A stretch of DNA of 13,726 nucleotides from Candidatus Gribaldobacteria bacterium (GTDB lineage: Bacteria > Patescibacteriota > Minisyncoccia > Minisyncoccales > CG1-02-41-26): assembly GCA_026396775.1 (NCBI GenBank), contig JAPLWD010000097.1:1-13726 (forward strand), in the 5' to 3' direction. How positions within the stretch are numbered: the first letter of the stretch is position 1; each line of letters opens with the position of its first letter. Below, one piece after another: positions 7,700 to 13,726 of this stretch. Under the pieces are notes generated by a model that saw only the letters and a program-made list of their open reading frames with translations, ran no database searches and was not told the DNA's origin. The translations under genes were made by a program, and so were the position numbers.

Positions 7700-7759
7700 T
7701 TGACATCAATTATATTCTGTATTAGCCTTTAGACAATCGGCTCTTTTAGCACAAATAAT
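7700..7759 (+). promoter_or_regulatory. Possible promoter region of the CBM9/DUF5916 gene
   Basis: Because a terminator precedes this gap, a promoter for the gene at 7794 is expected here. Candidates are TTGACA at 7700-7705 with TATTAG only 14 bases on, or TAGACA (7730-7735) with AATAAT (7754-7759) at 18 bases. Neither pair is good on both boxes and spacing. The rest of 7654-7782 shows no gene or clear structure. Confidence 0.25.
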
Positions 7760-7782
7760 TTGTAAAAACCTAAACATTGACC

Positions 7783-7789
7783 AAGGAGG
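7783..7789 (+). promoter_or_regulatory. Strong Shine-Dalgarno site of the CBM9/DUF5916 gene
   Basis: AAGGAGG matches the anti-Shine-Dalgarno core fully and lies four bases before the ATG at 7794, rather close but usable. It agrees with the signal peptide in fixing the start, and again contrasts with the flanking housekeeping genes. Confidence 0.72.
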
Positions 7790-7793
7790 CATC

Positions 7794-9703
7794 ATGAAAA
7801 AACTGGTGGCTATCACATTGCTTTTTGTCCTCTCAATTTTAACCGTTTCTGCTGAAACGATTTCCGGGAACAGACTGCCAGAAGGTGTTAAACCCATAAT
7901 AGATGGAAAACTAGGAGATGCTGCCTGGGAAAAAGCTTTTTTTATTGAAACAAAGTTCATTAGCGCGGACAATAAAAAACCCGTGCAAAACCCTACAAGA
8001 GCTTGGCTTTGTTACGACGACAACAATATCTATGTCGCTCTCGAAGACATTAAAAAAGGAGAAAAAATAGTCGCCCGGGAAACAAAGGACGACAATAACG
8101 CTCTTTTTAGAGATGATCTAGTAAGTTGGAGTTTCAATGCTTTTAAAACAACGGAAGGACACCTTGATTGGTGGACCGTTAACCCCAATGGAGCGAAAAT
8201 GGCAAATTTTTCGCAAGGAGTTGCTAACAAACCCGAATGGAGCGACTGGGTAGTTAAAGTTGGCAAAACTCAGGATGGCTGGTGTGCAGAAATGCAAGTG
8301 CCTTGGACTCTTATAAATTTACCAAAGCACGAAGGCACGTTCATTTTCTGGGTTAATTTTGACAGTCGGGATGATGGGCGTTTAGCTTATTGGAAATATG
8401 GCGGTTCCGACAACCCTGCTGGCAATTGGGCGGAATGGCAGGTTGAACTCAAACCTATTTCTGAAAAAATAGGGGTGAAGAATAGTAGAAGAACTCGTCA
8501 AACGAAAATTCTTTCTGAACTTTTTGCAGAAAAATTTCAGAGAGAAAAACCAAGTTTTTCTCTCGGAGCCACAGCTCAAAGAAATAGCCTTACTTTAACC
8601 GCCTTCCCTGAATGGCGGACGCTAGAAGGACCAATTGAGGGATTAGACCCAGTATGGGGTGAAAGATATTATCGTGAATATCGTCCATTTTTCCAAGAAG
8701 GTATTGGGGTAGCTCCTCCAGGTGATTTTTATTATTCACAAAGAATTCAAGACATTGATTTTGGTTTAAACTACACCAAAAGTCTGGAGAAATTCCAAAT
8801 CGCTACAATAGACACGGTTCATAGGGGTGGCAAATATACAGCCAATATTCGTGGGGCTTTTCTGCCAACCAAGAGCAGCAATGTTTCTGGCGGGTATTTA
8901 TTTGATCGGCGGCTACAGAACGAAAACAACGTATATTACTTAACAGCCCAACAACGCTGGAAACCGTTGGGTCTAAGTGGTTGGCCGCCACTTATTATCA
9001 TGGCAACCTATCTTCAACGGCAACAGCCTTCACAAACGATTCAACCTTTGTGAACATGCTGGGCTATGGGGACACAGGAATACACGGAATAACATGGGAC
9101 TCTAGTTGGGGCAGGGCTTGGCAAAAAAAGTTGATGAGATACGCTTATTTTTCTGCAACCCTGCAAGCTATCAATAAAGAAGATAGTTCTAGTTTTCGTA
9201 AAACGGCAAATGCATACGCTGTTTTAATCGAAGATCATGATTACGGATTTTTAGTTTCTTTTGAAAAGGGGGATTACGAAAAATTTAAGAATCAATGTGC
9301 TATCAGCACCAGATGTGGCTATCATTTCTCCGACAATTATAATAATTTCGGAGTAGGTGGAACCATCGGAAGGAACAAAGACGTTGACTATAAACTTCTT
9401 AACCCCTATGTCAGCATTAGGTTTAAAGGATTAACCACCAGGGCTGACTCTCAATTTTATTTCACAGAGAAAGTTCGGGATTGGCAAACAGTCATAACCC
9501 TAAGTTACGACCTAAGTAAATCCTGGGCCATAGCTGGAAGGTGGATTATTTCTAAGACTAATTATAAAAATAGCGGATCCGGTTATATCGGATTACGTCG
9601 TTCTCAAACAAAAGGAATAAACCTATTCTTAATGTTCGGGGATCCCAACGCACCAAAACTTAAAAAAGGTGGGGCAATTAAAATTATTGCTCCCATCTAC
9701 TAA
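7794..9703 (+). pseudogene. Secreted CBM9 + DUF5916-like protein, frameshifted
   Basis: Frame 1 (ATG 7794 to stop 9053) and a second frame, entered before 8981 and ending at 9703, together give about 636 residues. N-terminal signal peptide (MKKLVAITLL..., cleavage likely after VSA at 20), then a CBM9 domain (about 33-225: PIIDGKLGDAAWEKA, WTVNPNGA, GWCAEMQVPW, FWVNFDSR). A region like the C-terminal beta-barrel-type domain DUF5916 follows: EYRPFFQEG, FYYSQRIQDIDFGLNYTK, then alternating strand-like stretches and the end FGDPNAP...APIY. The sensible junction is KPLG to SKWLAATYYHG at about 8967-8971, requiring one extra G in TTGGGT. Function unknown; in other bacteria this architecture belongs to envelope proteins that may bind polysaccharide. 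It is single-gene, between a terminator upstream and one downstream. Start chosen from Shine-Dalgarno site and signal peptide. Domain calls are by eye. Confidence 0.75.
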
Positions 9704-9717
9704 GACGCAAATAAATC

Positions 9718-9749
9718 ATCAGAGGGAAACTCCCCTCTGATTTTCATTT
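9718..9749 (+). terminator. Rho-independent terminator between the DUF5916-like gene and tsaE
   Basis: ATCAGAGGG (9718-9726) and CCCTCTGAT (9733-9741) form a 9-base perfect stem with a 6-base loop, followed by TTTTCATTT on plus. The hairpin starts 14 bases after the plus-strand stop and also encodes the last residues and stop of tsaE on minus, so it closes the plus gene and may act weakly the other way. Confidence 0.75.
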
Positions 9750-10165
9750 ATAAATTTAAAATTAATAGTAAATATTTCTGGGGGTAAAAGTTTTTGGATT
9801 TTTTCGGGCCACTCAATTACTATAATATTTTTTGAATCCTTAATAATTTCTTTCCAACCTAAATCTAAAAGATCTTCTGGTTTTTCGATCCTATAACAAT
9901 CTAAATGGTAAAGATTTTTAAATGTTAAATTTTTAAGCTCAAATCTTTTCATTATCACAAAAGTGGGGCTGTTAATTTTTTCTTCAACCCCAAAACCCAA
10001 AGCCAGCCCTTGAGTAAAAGTAGTTTTACCAGATCCTAAATCTCCTTTTAGCGCAATCAAAAAGGCTCCTAGCTGTTCTTCGTCTAGTTTTAAAATTTCT
10101 TTGGCCATCAATTGACCTAACTTTTGAGTTTCTTTGTTTGAGGCTGTGATTAACTTGTTTGACAT
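9719..10165 (-). CDS. tsaE: tRNA threonylcarbamoyladenosine (t6A37) synthesis ATPase TsaE
   Basis: P-loop ATPase that works with TsaB and TsaD to place t6A at position 37 of ANN-decoding tRNAs. From the ATG at 10165 the product has 148 residues, the usual family size, opening MSNKLITASN; an in-frame ATG at 10198 would add 11 unlikely residues. Visible motifs: Walker A GDLGSGKTTF (41-50), SPTF (66-69) followed by the family-typical aromatic/charged stretch, HLDCYRI (87-93) and VIEWPEKI (116-123). The C-terminus is encoded within the terminator hairpin shared with the plus-strand neighbour. tsaB and tsaD are not in the window. It is divergent from pilB across about 105 bases and points the same way as polA, so the CBM9 island sits between two genes that could once have been adjacent. 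Confidence 0.95.
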   Translation of the reverse strand: MSNKLITASNKETQKLGQLMAKEILKLDEEQLGAFLIALKGDLGSGKTTFTQGLALGFGVEEKINSPTFVIMKRFELKNLTFKNLYHLDCYRIEKPEDLLDLGWKEIIKDSKNIIVIEWPEKIQKLLPPEIFTINFKFINENQRGVSL

Positions 10166-10270
10166 AGTATAAGGCTTAGAGTAAATTGAGAACAACAAAG
10201 CATTCTTGCTTGCTTCTTAATAGTTTAAAACAGTTAAGTAAAAAAGCAATTCTTTTGTACTTAAAGATCT

Positions 10271-11566
10271 ATGGATCAAATTACCCGCCAAGTTAAAATT
10301 GACCCTAAAAGACTAATTCAATTGGAAAAGGCTTGTATTAACATTCCATCTTTTAAAAAAGAATTTGAAAACTCTTTAACTAAAGACACCACTCAATTAA
10401 TAGAATTAGTTTTAATGGGGGCAATTGAATTAGGAGCTTCTGATGTTCACCTAGAACCAGAAGAAAAACAAGTTAAATTAAGATTTCGTTTAGATGGGCT
10501 ATTGCAGGATATTCTCTTAATTGACTTGGCAATTTATAAGGTTATTCTATCCAGATTAAAATTGTTGGGTGAAGTTAAGCTCAATATCAATGCCAAAGCT
10601 CAAGATGGACGGTTTTCAGTAGTTTGTGGAGACAAAACTATTGAAATTAGAATGTCCACCCTGCCAGCTGGATTTGGCGAAGCTGTAGTTTTAAGAGTTT
10701 TATCGGCTAGAGATGTAATTGATTTAAAAGAATTAGGTATTAGAGATGATGCTTTAGGTGTTTTTAATCATGAAATCAAAAAACCTAACGGCTTAATTTT
10801 AATTACTGGGCCAACCGGCTCGGGTAAAACAACTACTCTTTATGGCATTTTAAAAACGATTGCCTCTCCCGAGTTGAAGGTGGTTACGATTGAAGACCCG
10901 ATTGAGTATCGCTTACCCGGAATTTCTCAAACTCAAGTTGACATTGAAGATGGTTACGACTTTGCCAACGGATTAGAAGCAATTGTTCGACAAGACCCTG
11001 ACATCATTTTAGTGGGAGAAATTCGAGACGAGCAAACAGCTAAAATTACTATTCAAGCTTCTTTAACTGGCCATATGGTTTTAAGCACGCTCCATACCAA
11101 CGATGCTGCTGGCACTGTGGCTCGCTTGCAGGCCTTGGGAGAAATAGCCAGTAATATTGCCCCCGCCTTAAGCCTAGCTATCGGACAAAGACTAGTTCGT
11201 AAAGTTTGCGAAACTTGTAAAAAAATGGAATTAGTAACCGATCCAGAATTAAATTTGTTTTCTCAATATCTCACAAACTTACCCAGCAACCTCAAAATCC
11301 CAATCTTAAACTCTTCCCTGAAAATTGCCAAGCCCGTTGGCTGTGATAGTTGTAATCAAAGTGGATATAAAGGGCGAATTGGCATTTTTGAATTTTTTGT
11401 AGTAGACGACGAAATGGAAAACTTTATTTTAAAATCACCTTCTATTGTTGATTTAAAGAAAAGAGCCACAGAGAAAGGGATGCTCACAATGTTTCAAGAT
11501 GGCTTAATTAAAGTTTTAGAAGGCATTACCACTCTAGAAGAAGTTCAAAGAGAAAGCACTCCTTAA
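10271..11566 (+). CDS. PilB/GspE-type secretion or type IV pilus assembly ATPase, short form
   Basis: Hexameric cytoplasmic ATPase that powers pilus extension or type II secretion. The 431-residue product has the N2 domain (about 40-150: GASDVHLEPEE, RFRLDG, DGRFS), Walker A GPTGSGKTT (180-188), Asp box EDPIEY (208-213), Walker B IILVGEIRDE (245-254), His box LTGHMVLSTLHTNDA (265-279), and two Cys pairs (313/316 and 358/361, CETC and CDSC) that bind zinc in PilB/GspE but not in PilT. An in-frame TAA at 10262-10264 just upstream shows that the ATG at 10271 is the first possible start, so the usual N-terminal N1/MshEN domain (family members often near 560 residues) is really absent. No other pilus gene lies next to it here. 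Without partners pilus and secretion roles cannot be separated; no Shine-Dalgarno site is seen. Confidence 0.93.
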   Translation: MDQITRQVKIDPKRLIQLEKACINIPSFKKEFENSLTKDTTQLIELVLMGAIELGASDVHLEPEEKQVKLRFRLDGLLQDILLIDLAIYKVILSRLKLLGEVKLNINAKAQDGRFSVVCGDKTIEIRMSTLPAGFGEAVVLRVLSARDVIDLKELGIRDDALGVFNHEIKKPNGLILITGPTGSGKTTTLYGILKTIASPELKVVTIEDPIEYRLPGISQTQVDIEDGYDFANGLEAIVRQDPDIILVGEIRDEQTAKITIQASLTGHMVLSTLHTNDAAGTVARLQALGEIASNIAPALSLAIGQRLVRKVCETCKKMELVTDPELNLFSQYLTNLPSNLKIPILNSSLKIAKPVGCDSCNQSGYKGRIGIFEFFVVDDEMENFILKSPSIVDLKKRATEKGMLTMFQDGLIKVLEGITTLEEVQRESTP

Positions 11567-11594
11567 AAAAGCAAAAACCTCCACAAAATGGAGG
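11565..11594 (-). terminator. Rho-independent terminator of the minus-strand small RNA candidate
   Basis: Read on minus, CCTCCA (11594-11589) pairs with TGGAGG (11583-11578) around TTTTG, followed by TTTTTGCTTTTTT. It ends right at the pilB stop. On plus an A-rich stretch precedes the hairpin and no T-run follows, so it terminates minus-strand transcription; no minus-strand protein gene lies before it. Confidence 0.75.
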
Positions 11595-11757
11595 CAAAAG
11601 CTAACCCCGTAGGATCCTGAAACTAAAAAAATCGGAACCCTACGGGGTTAGCCTGAAAACAACAAAAATAAATCTTTGTGCCAGAATCTATCTCCGGGAA
11701 TAGACTAGCGCCAACCAACCTACCCATTCAGAGAATGATTCCTAATTCCAGACTAAC
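11567..11757 (-). ncRNA. Candidate structured small RNA (~190 nt), unidentified
   Basis: Minus-strand unit bounded by a near-consensus promoter (-10 at 11770-11765) and tandem hairpins with T-runs (11652-11565), with no convincing protein frame in between. The start is placed at G11757, eight bases past the -10. The first nine bases GUUAGUCUG pair fully (one G-U) with CAGGCUAAC at 11655-11647, closing a ~111-nt domain. Inside are a 5-bp hairpin CATTC/GAATG (11737-11725) and a 7-bp hairpin AGTCTAT/ATAGATT (11706-11685). The 3' strand of the closing stem overlaps the left arm of the 14-bp hairpin 11652-11600, so the two exclude each other. I recognise no known family (not tmRNA, SRP RNA, RNase P RNA or tRNA); a 6S-like RNA or a regulatory RNA remains possible. 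Ends are predicted, not measured. Confidence 0.6.
11600..11652 (-). repeat. 14-bp perfect inverted repeat within the small RNA candidate
   Basis: GCTAACCCCGTAGG (plus 11600-11613) and CCTACGGGGTTAGC (11639-11652) are exact complements with a 25-base loop; TCC and GGA inside can extend it. On minus the stem is followed by TTTTG, so it may itself be a first terminator of a tandem pair. The G+C-rich stem stands out from its A/T-rich surroundings. Confidence 0.85.
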
Positions 11758-11764
11758 AAGTAGA

Positions 11765-11793
11765 ATTGTAGCATATAATATTGAAACTGTCAA
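11765..11793 (-). promoter_or_regulatory. Near-consensus sigma70-type promoter for the small RNA candidate
   Basis: On minus: TTGACA (11793-11788, perfect -35), a 17-base spacer, then TACAAT (11770-11765, five of six) preceded by TGC, an extended -10. It is the best promoter match in the window and points toward 11757-11567, away from ruvB. Confidence 0.8.
11774..11779 (+). promoter_or_regulatory. Possible -10 element for ruvB
   Basis: A perfect TATAAT on plus, 57 bases before the ruvB start, but no good -35 lies 16-18 bases upstream. It sits inside the spacer of the minus-strand promoter, so both could not be occupied at once. Confidence 0.35.
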
Positions 11794-11821
11794 GTATAAA
11801 GACCCATAGCCTAAAACCGTT

Positions 11822-11826
11822 GGGGA
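11822..11826 (+). promoter_or_regulatory. Shine-Dalgarno-like site deciding the ruvB GTG start
   Basis: GGGGA lies nine bases before the GTG at 11836, supporting that codon as the start. A TTG lies three bases earlier in frame. Confidence 0.5.
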
Positions 11827-11835
11827 AATTTTGTT

Positions 11836-12885
11836 GTGCTAGAAAAATCTAACTTATTTTTAAAAAATATTAATAACCTAAACAATCAAGGTAAAAAAGG
11901 TAGCCAAGCTCCCGTTGACGACATTCTAGACTCAACTCTTCGCCCTAAAGATTGGGAAAACTATGTGGGACAAGACAAAGTCAAGCAAAACTTGAAAGTA
12001 ATCATTGAGGCTGCCCAACAAAGAAAAGAATCTCCCGAACATCTTTTACTCTATGGCAACCCCGGCCTAGGCAAAACAACCTTAGCCTATTTAATTTCTC
12101 AAGAAATTGGAGCCGATATTAGAATTACCTCTGGCCCAGCCCTAGAAAGATCGGGCGATTTAGCGGCTATTTTAACTAACCTAACCGAAGGCAGTGTGCT
12201 TTTTGTGGATGAGATTCATCGGCTCTCAAGAGTGGTTGAAGAATGTCTCTACCCCGCGATGGAGGAATTTAAGCTTAATTTAATTTTGGGCAAAGGACCG
12301 ATGGCTCGGATTATGGAACTAAAAGTGCCACGCTTTACTCTCATTGGAGCCACGACTAAATTAGCCTCTATGTCTAGCCCCTTGAGGTCGAGATTTGGAG
12401 CTACTTTTGGTTTAAACTTTTACACTCTAGAAGATATTCAAAAAATCCTCACTCGCTCGAGTCGCCTCTTAAATGTTGAAATTGAAGACCCAGCTCTTTC
12501 TATTATTGCTAAAACTGCTCGCTTTACACCTAGGGTCGCCAATCATCTTTTAAGAAGGGTTCGTGACTTCGCTCAAGTTCGGGGGCAAGGAATTATCACT
12601 AAAGATAGTGCGCAAAATTCCCTGCAATCTGTGGAAATTGACGAATCGGGGCTAACTAATAATGATCAGAGAATTTTAGAGGCTCTCATCCATAAATTTG
12701 CTGGTGGGCCAGTGGGTTTAAAAACCTTAGCGTCAGCGACAGCCGAAGAAGAAGATACTATTTTAGATATTTACGAACCCTATTTAATGCGTTTAGGCCT
12801 AATTGCTTTAACGCCCCGAGGCCGAGTGGCTACCAAGTTAGCTTTTGAACACTTGGGTCTAAAACCACCATCCAGATTACTTTAG
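11836..12885 (+). CDS. ruvB: Holliday junction branch migration helicase RuvB
   Basis: AAA+ motor that, with RuvA, drives branch migration of Holliday junctions in recombination and repair. The 349-residue product starts at GTG, backed by a nearby GGGGA. Motifs in order: LRPKDWENYVGQ (35-46), Walker A GNPGLGKTT (74-82), Walker B LFVDEIH (122-128), sensor 1 LIGATTKL (169-176), arginine-finger segment SPLRSRFG (181-188), sensor 2 TPRVANHLLRRVRDFA, then the C-terminal winged helix (GPVGLKTLASATAEEEDT, EPYLMRLGLI, TPRGRVAT) that contacts DNA. Length and order are normal for the family; the first 25 residues are a polar extension. ruvA and ruvC are not adjacent here. It follows the small RNA locus and precedes a long palindrome. 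Nothing indicates loss of function. Confidence 0.97.
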   Translation: MLEKSNLFLKNINNLNNQGKKGSQAPVDDILDSTLRPKDWENYVGQDKVKQNLKVIIEAAQQRKESPEHLLLYGNPGLGKTTLAYLISQEIGADIRITSGPALERSGDLAAILTNLTEGSVLFVDEIHRLSRVVEECLYPAMEEFKLNLILGKGPMARIMELKVPRFTLIGATTKLASMSSPLRSRFGATFGLNFYTLEDIQKILTRSSRLLNVEIEDPALSIIAKTARFTPRVANHLLRRVRDFAQVRGQGIITKDSAQNSLQSVEIDESGLTNNDQRILEALIHKFAGGPVGLKTLASATAEEEDTILDIYEPYLMRLGLIALTPRGRVATKLAFEHLGLKPPSRLL

Positions 12886-12891
12886 ACCTTA

Positions 12892-13058
12892 AATTGCGAA
12901 AGGCAAGTCGGCTCGGAAAGTATTTTCAAGGCGACGCTCGCTCGCCCAGCAGGCTCGCTTCGCTCAGCCCTCGGCTTATTTTCCGCCTACTGGCGGAACC
13001 ATGCAAATAAGCCTCGAGGTGCGCCTTGAAAATACTTTCCTCGCCTCATTTCGCAATT
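12892..13058. repeat. Nested palindromic element (MITE/REP-like) after ruvB
   Basis: A 167-base imperfect palindrome. Outer arms AATTGCGAAA / TTTCGCAATT (12892-12901, 13049-13058); an exact 19-base pair of arms 12915-12933 and 13022-13040 (starting GGAAAGTATTTTC); inner arms CCTCG/CGAGG and GCTTATTT/AAATAAGC (12969-12981, 13005-13019); and an apical hairpin TTCCGCC-TACT-GGCGGAA (12981-12998). The left side also holds a G+C-rich stretch (12934-12968). A TA dinucleotide abuts both ends, as with IS630/mariner-type MITEs, but TA is common in this DNA. No T-run follows, so it is not a simple terminator. It fills the whole gap between ruvB and the next gene. Confidence 0.8.
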
Positions 13059-13064
13059 AAATCC

Positions 13065-13726
13065 ATGGTGCCAACCAATCCTAAAAAAATAATTTTTATT
13101 TTAATTTTTTGTTTTTTACCACTAAGCCCAACCAAGGCCTCTATTATCATCAACGAGATTGCTTGGATGGGGGATACTACTTTTTACAACCACGAGTGGC
13201 TTGAACTCTTTAATGATGGGGCAACCAGCCTTGATCTTAGTGGCTGGATACTTAAAACCGCTGATGACAAAATTAAAATTTCTTTAACCGGATCAATTCC
13301 TTCAAAGGGATTTTTTCTTTTAGAAAAATCTAGCGACGCCAGCGTTAAAGATCTTCCAGCCGACTTAATTTACCAAGGAGCCCTTAAAAATACTGGCGAA
13401 AAAATTCAATTATTTAACCCTCAAAATGAGCTAGTCGACGAAATTGATAATCTTGCTGGCTGGGTGGGTGGCGATAATAAAACCAAACAAACTTTAGCTA
13501 GAGCTAATGGCCAATGGTGCACCAGCGAAGCTATTGGGGGAACGCCCAAGGCCACCAATCAATGCCTCATTAAAAATCCTGAACCTCTTTTGCCAGCCAG
13601 TTCAACCCCAGCTACTAAACCCATCCCAAGCAATAGCCCCCTAGCAACAACTAGCCAAGCGCCAAAGGAAATAAAAAATGTTTTTATCAATGAAATTTTG
13701 CCGAGTCCCGAAGGGCCAGACACCGA
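13065..13726 (+). CDS. Secreted lamin-tail-domain (LTD) protein, 3' end outside the window
   Basis: An open frame runs from the ATG at 13065 through the window end (220 codons and two bases). It starts with a signal peptide (MVPTNPKK, hydrophobic stretch IIFILIFCFLPLS, likely cleavage near TKA). An LTD fold follows (about 26-150): IIINEIAWMG, EWLELFNDG, LDLSGWIL, FFLLEK and a closing tryptophan/cysteine segment (QWCTSEAIGGTPKATNQC). Then comes a Pro/Ser/Thr-rich linker (about 165-200) and a second LTD opening, VFINEILPSPEGPDT, cut by the window edge. LTD domains occur in many secreted or surface proteins and are thought to mediate binding, or accompany nucleases. Whether a catalytic domain follows cannot be seen. 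It begins six bases after the palindrome; no Shine-Dalgarno site is evident. Confidence 0.85.
   Translation, partial: MVPTNPKKIIFILIFCFLPLSPTKASIIINEIAWMGDTTFYNHEWLELFNDGATSLDLSGWILKTADDKIKISLTGSIPSKGFFLLEKSSDASVKDLPADLIYQGALKNTGEKIQLFNPQNELVDEIDNLAGWVGGDNKTKQTLARANGQWCTSEAIGGTPKATNQCLIKNPEPLLPASSTPATKPIPSNSPLATTSQAPKEIKNVFINEILPSPEGPDT

Noticed and set aside
8960..8990. Programmed ribosomal frameshifting in the DUF5916-like gene
   Set aside because: No classical slippery heptamer or downstream pseudoknot seen; a similar one-base defect in the neighbouring gene makes indels more likely.
8030..8991. Minus-strand open frames opposite the CBM9/DUF5916 gene
   Set aside because: Shadows of the plus-strand coding sequence, with no recognisable domain or ribosome site.
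11567..11757. tRNA, tmRNA, SRP RNA or RNase P RNA at the small RNA locus
   Set aside because: No cloverleaf, no tag-peptide frame, no SRP apical-loop motif, and too short for RNase P RNA.
12892..13058. CRISPR or rho-independent terminator at the palindrome
   Set aside because: No direct repeats with spacers, and no T-run follows the stem.

Overview
The window reads like chromosomal DNA of a low-G+C bacterium, most likely a member of the Candidate Phyla Radiation (Patescibacteria). This is an inference from gene style: tightly packed or overlapping genes, mostly without Shine-Dalgarno sites, a DNA polymerase I without a proofreading domain, a compact PilB/GspE ATPase, and a secreted lamin-tail-domain protein. 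TGA is used as a stop, so nothing suggests the recoded (SR1/Gracilibacteria) code. No 16S or other phylogenetic marker is present to prove the placement.

Left part (28-6826, all minus strand): one dense probable operon, in transcription order polA, a membrane sensor with HAMP domain and coiled coil, a soluble PAS protein, a soluble PAS histidine kinase, two stand-alone CheY-like receivers, and mutM. The three sensor proteins look like one transmembrane histidine kinase divided over three cistrons. mutM lost its first ~20 codons' worth of sequence (only MPEL remains, out of frame), so the base-excision glycosylase at the operon end is probably inactive.

Middle part (6827-9717, plus strand): an island between tsaE and polA with two genes for secreted-type CBM9 proteins, the second with a DUF5916-like C-terminal region. 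Both have strong Shine-Dalgarno sites, unlike the flanking genes, parts of them are visibly richer in G+C, and each is broken by a single-base frameshift that one extra G would repair. A strong terminator follows the first and another closes the second, convergent with tsaE. This looks like a decaying horizontal acquisition, or a stretch with two sequencing errors.

Right part (9719-13726): tsaE (tRNA t6A synthesis, minus), then pilB/gspE (type IV pilus or secretion ATPase), ruvB (Holliday-junction helicase) and a partial lamin-tail-domain protein on plus. Between pilB and ruvB, on the minus strand, there is a near-consensus sigma70-type promoter, a ~190-nt structured region whose predicted 5' end pairs with an internal segment, and tandem terminator hairpins: a strong candidate for an unannotated small RNA gene. 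Between ruvB and the last gene lies a 167-nt nested palindrome, probably a MITE/REP-like repeat.

The most interesting items are the small RNA candidate with mutually exclusive hairpins, the three-way split sensor kinase coupled to DNA repair genes, and the foreign CBM9/DUF5916 island.
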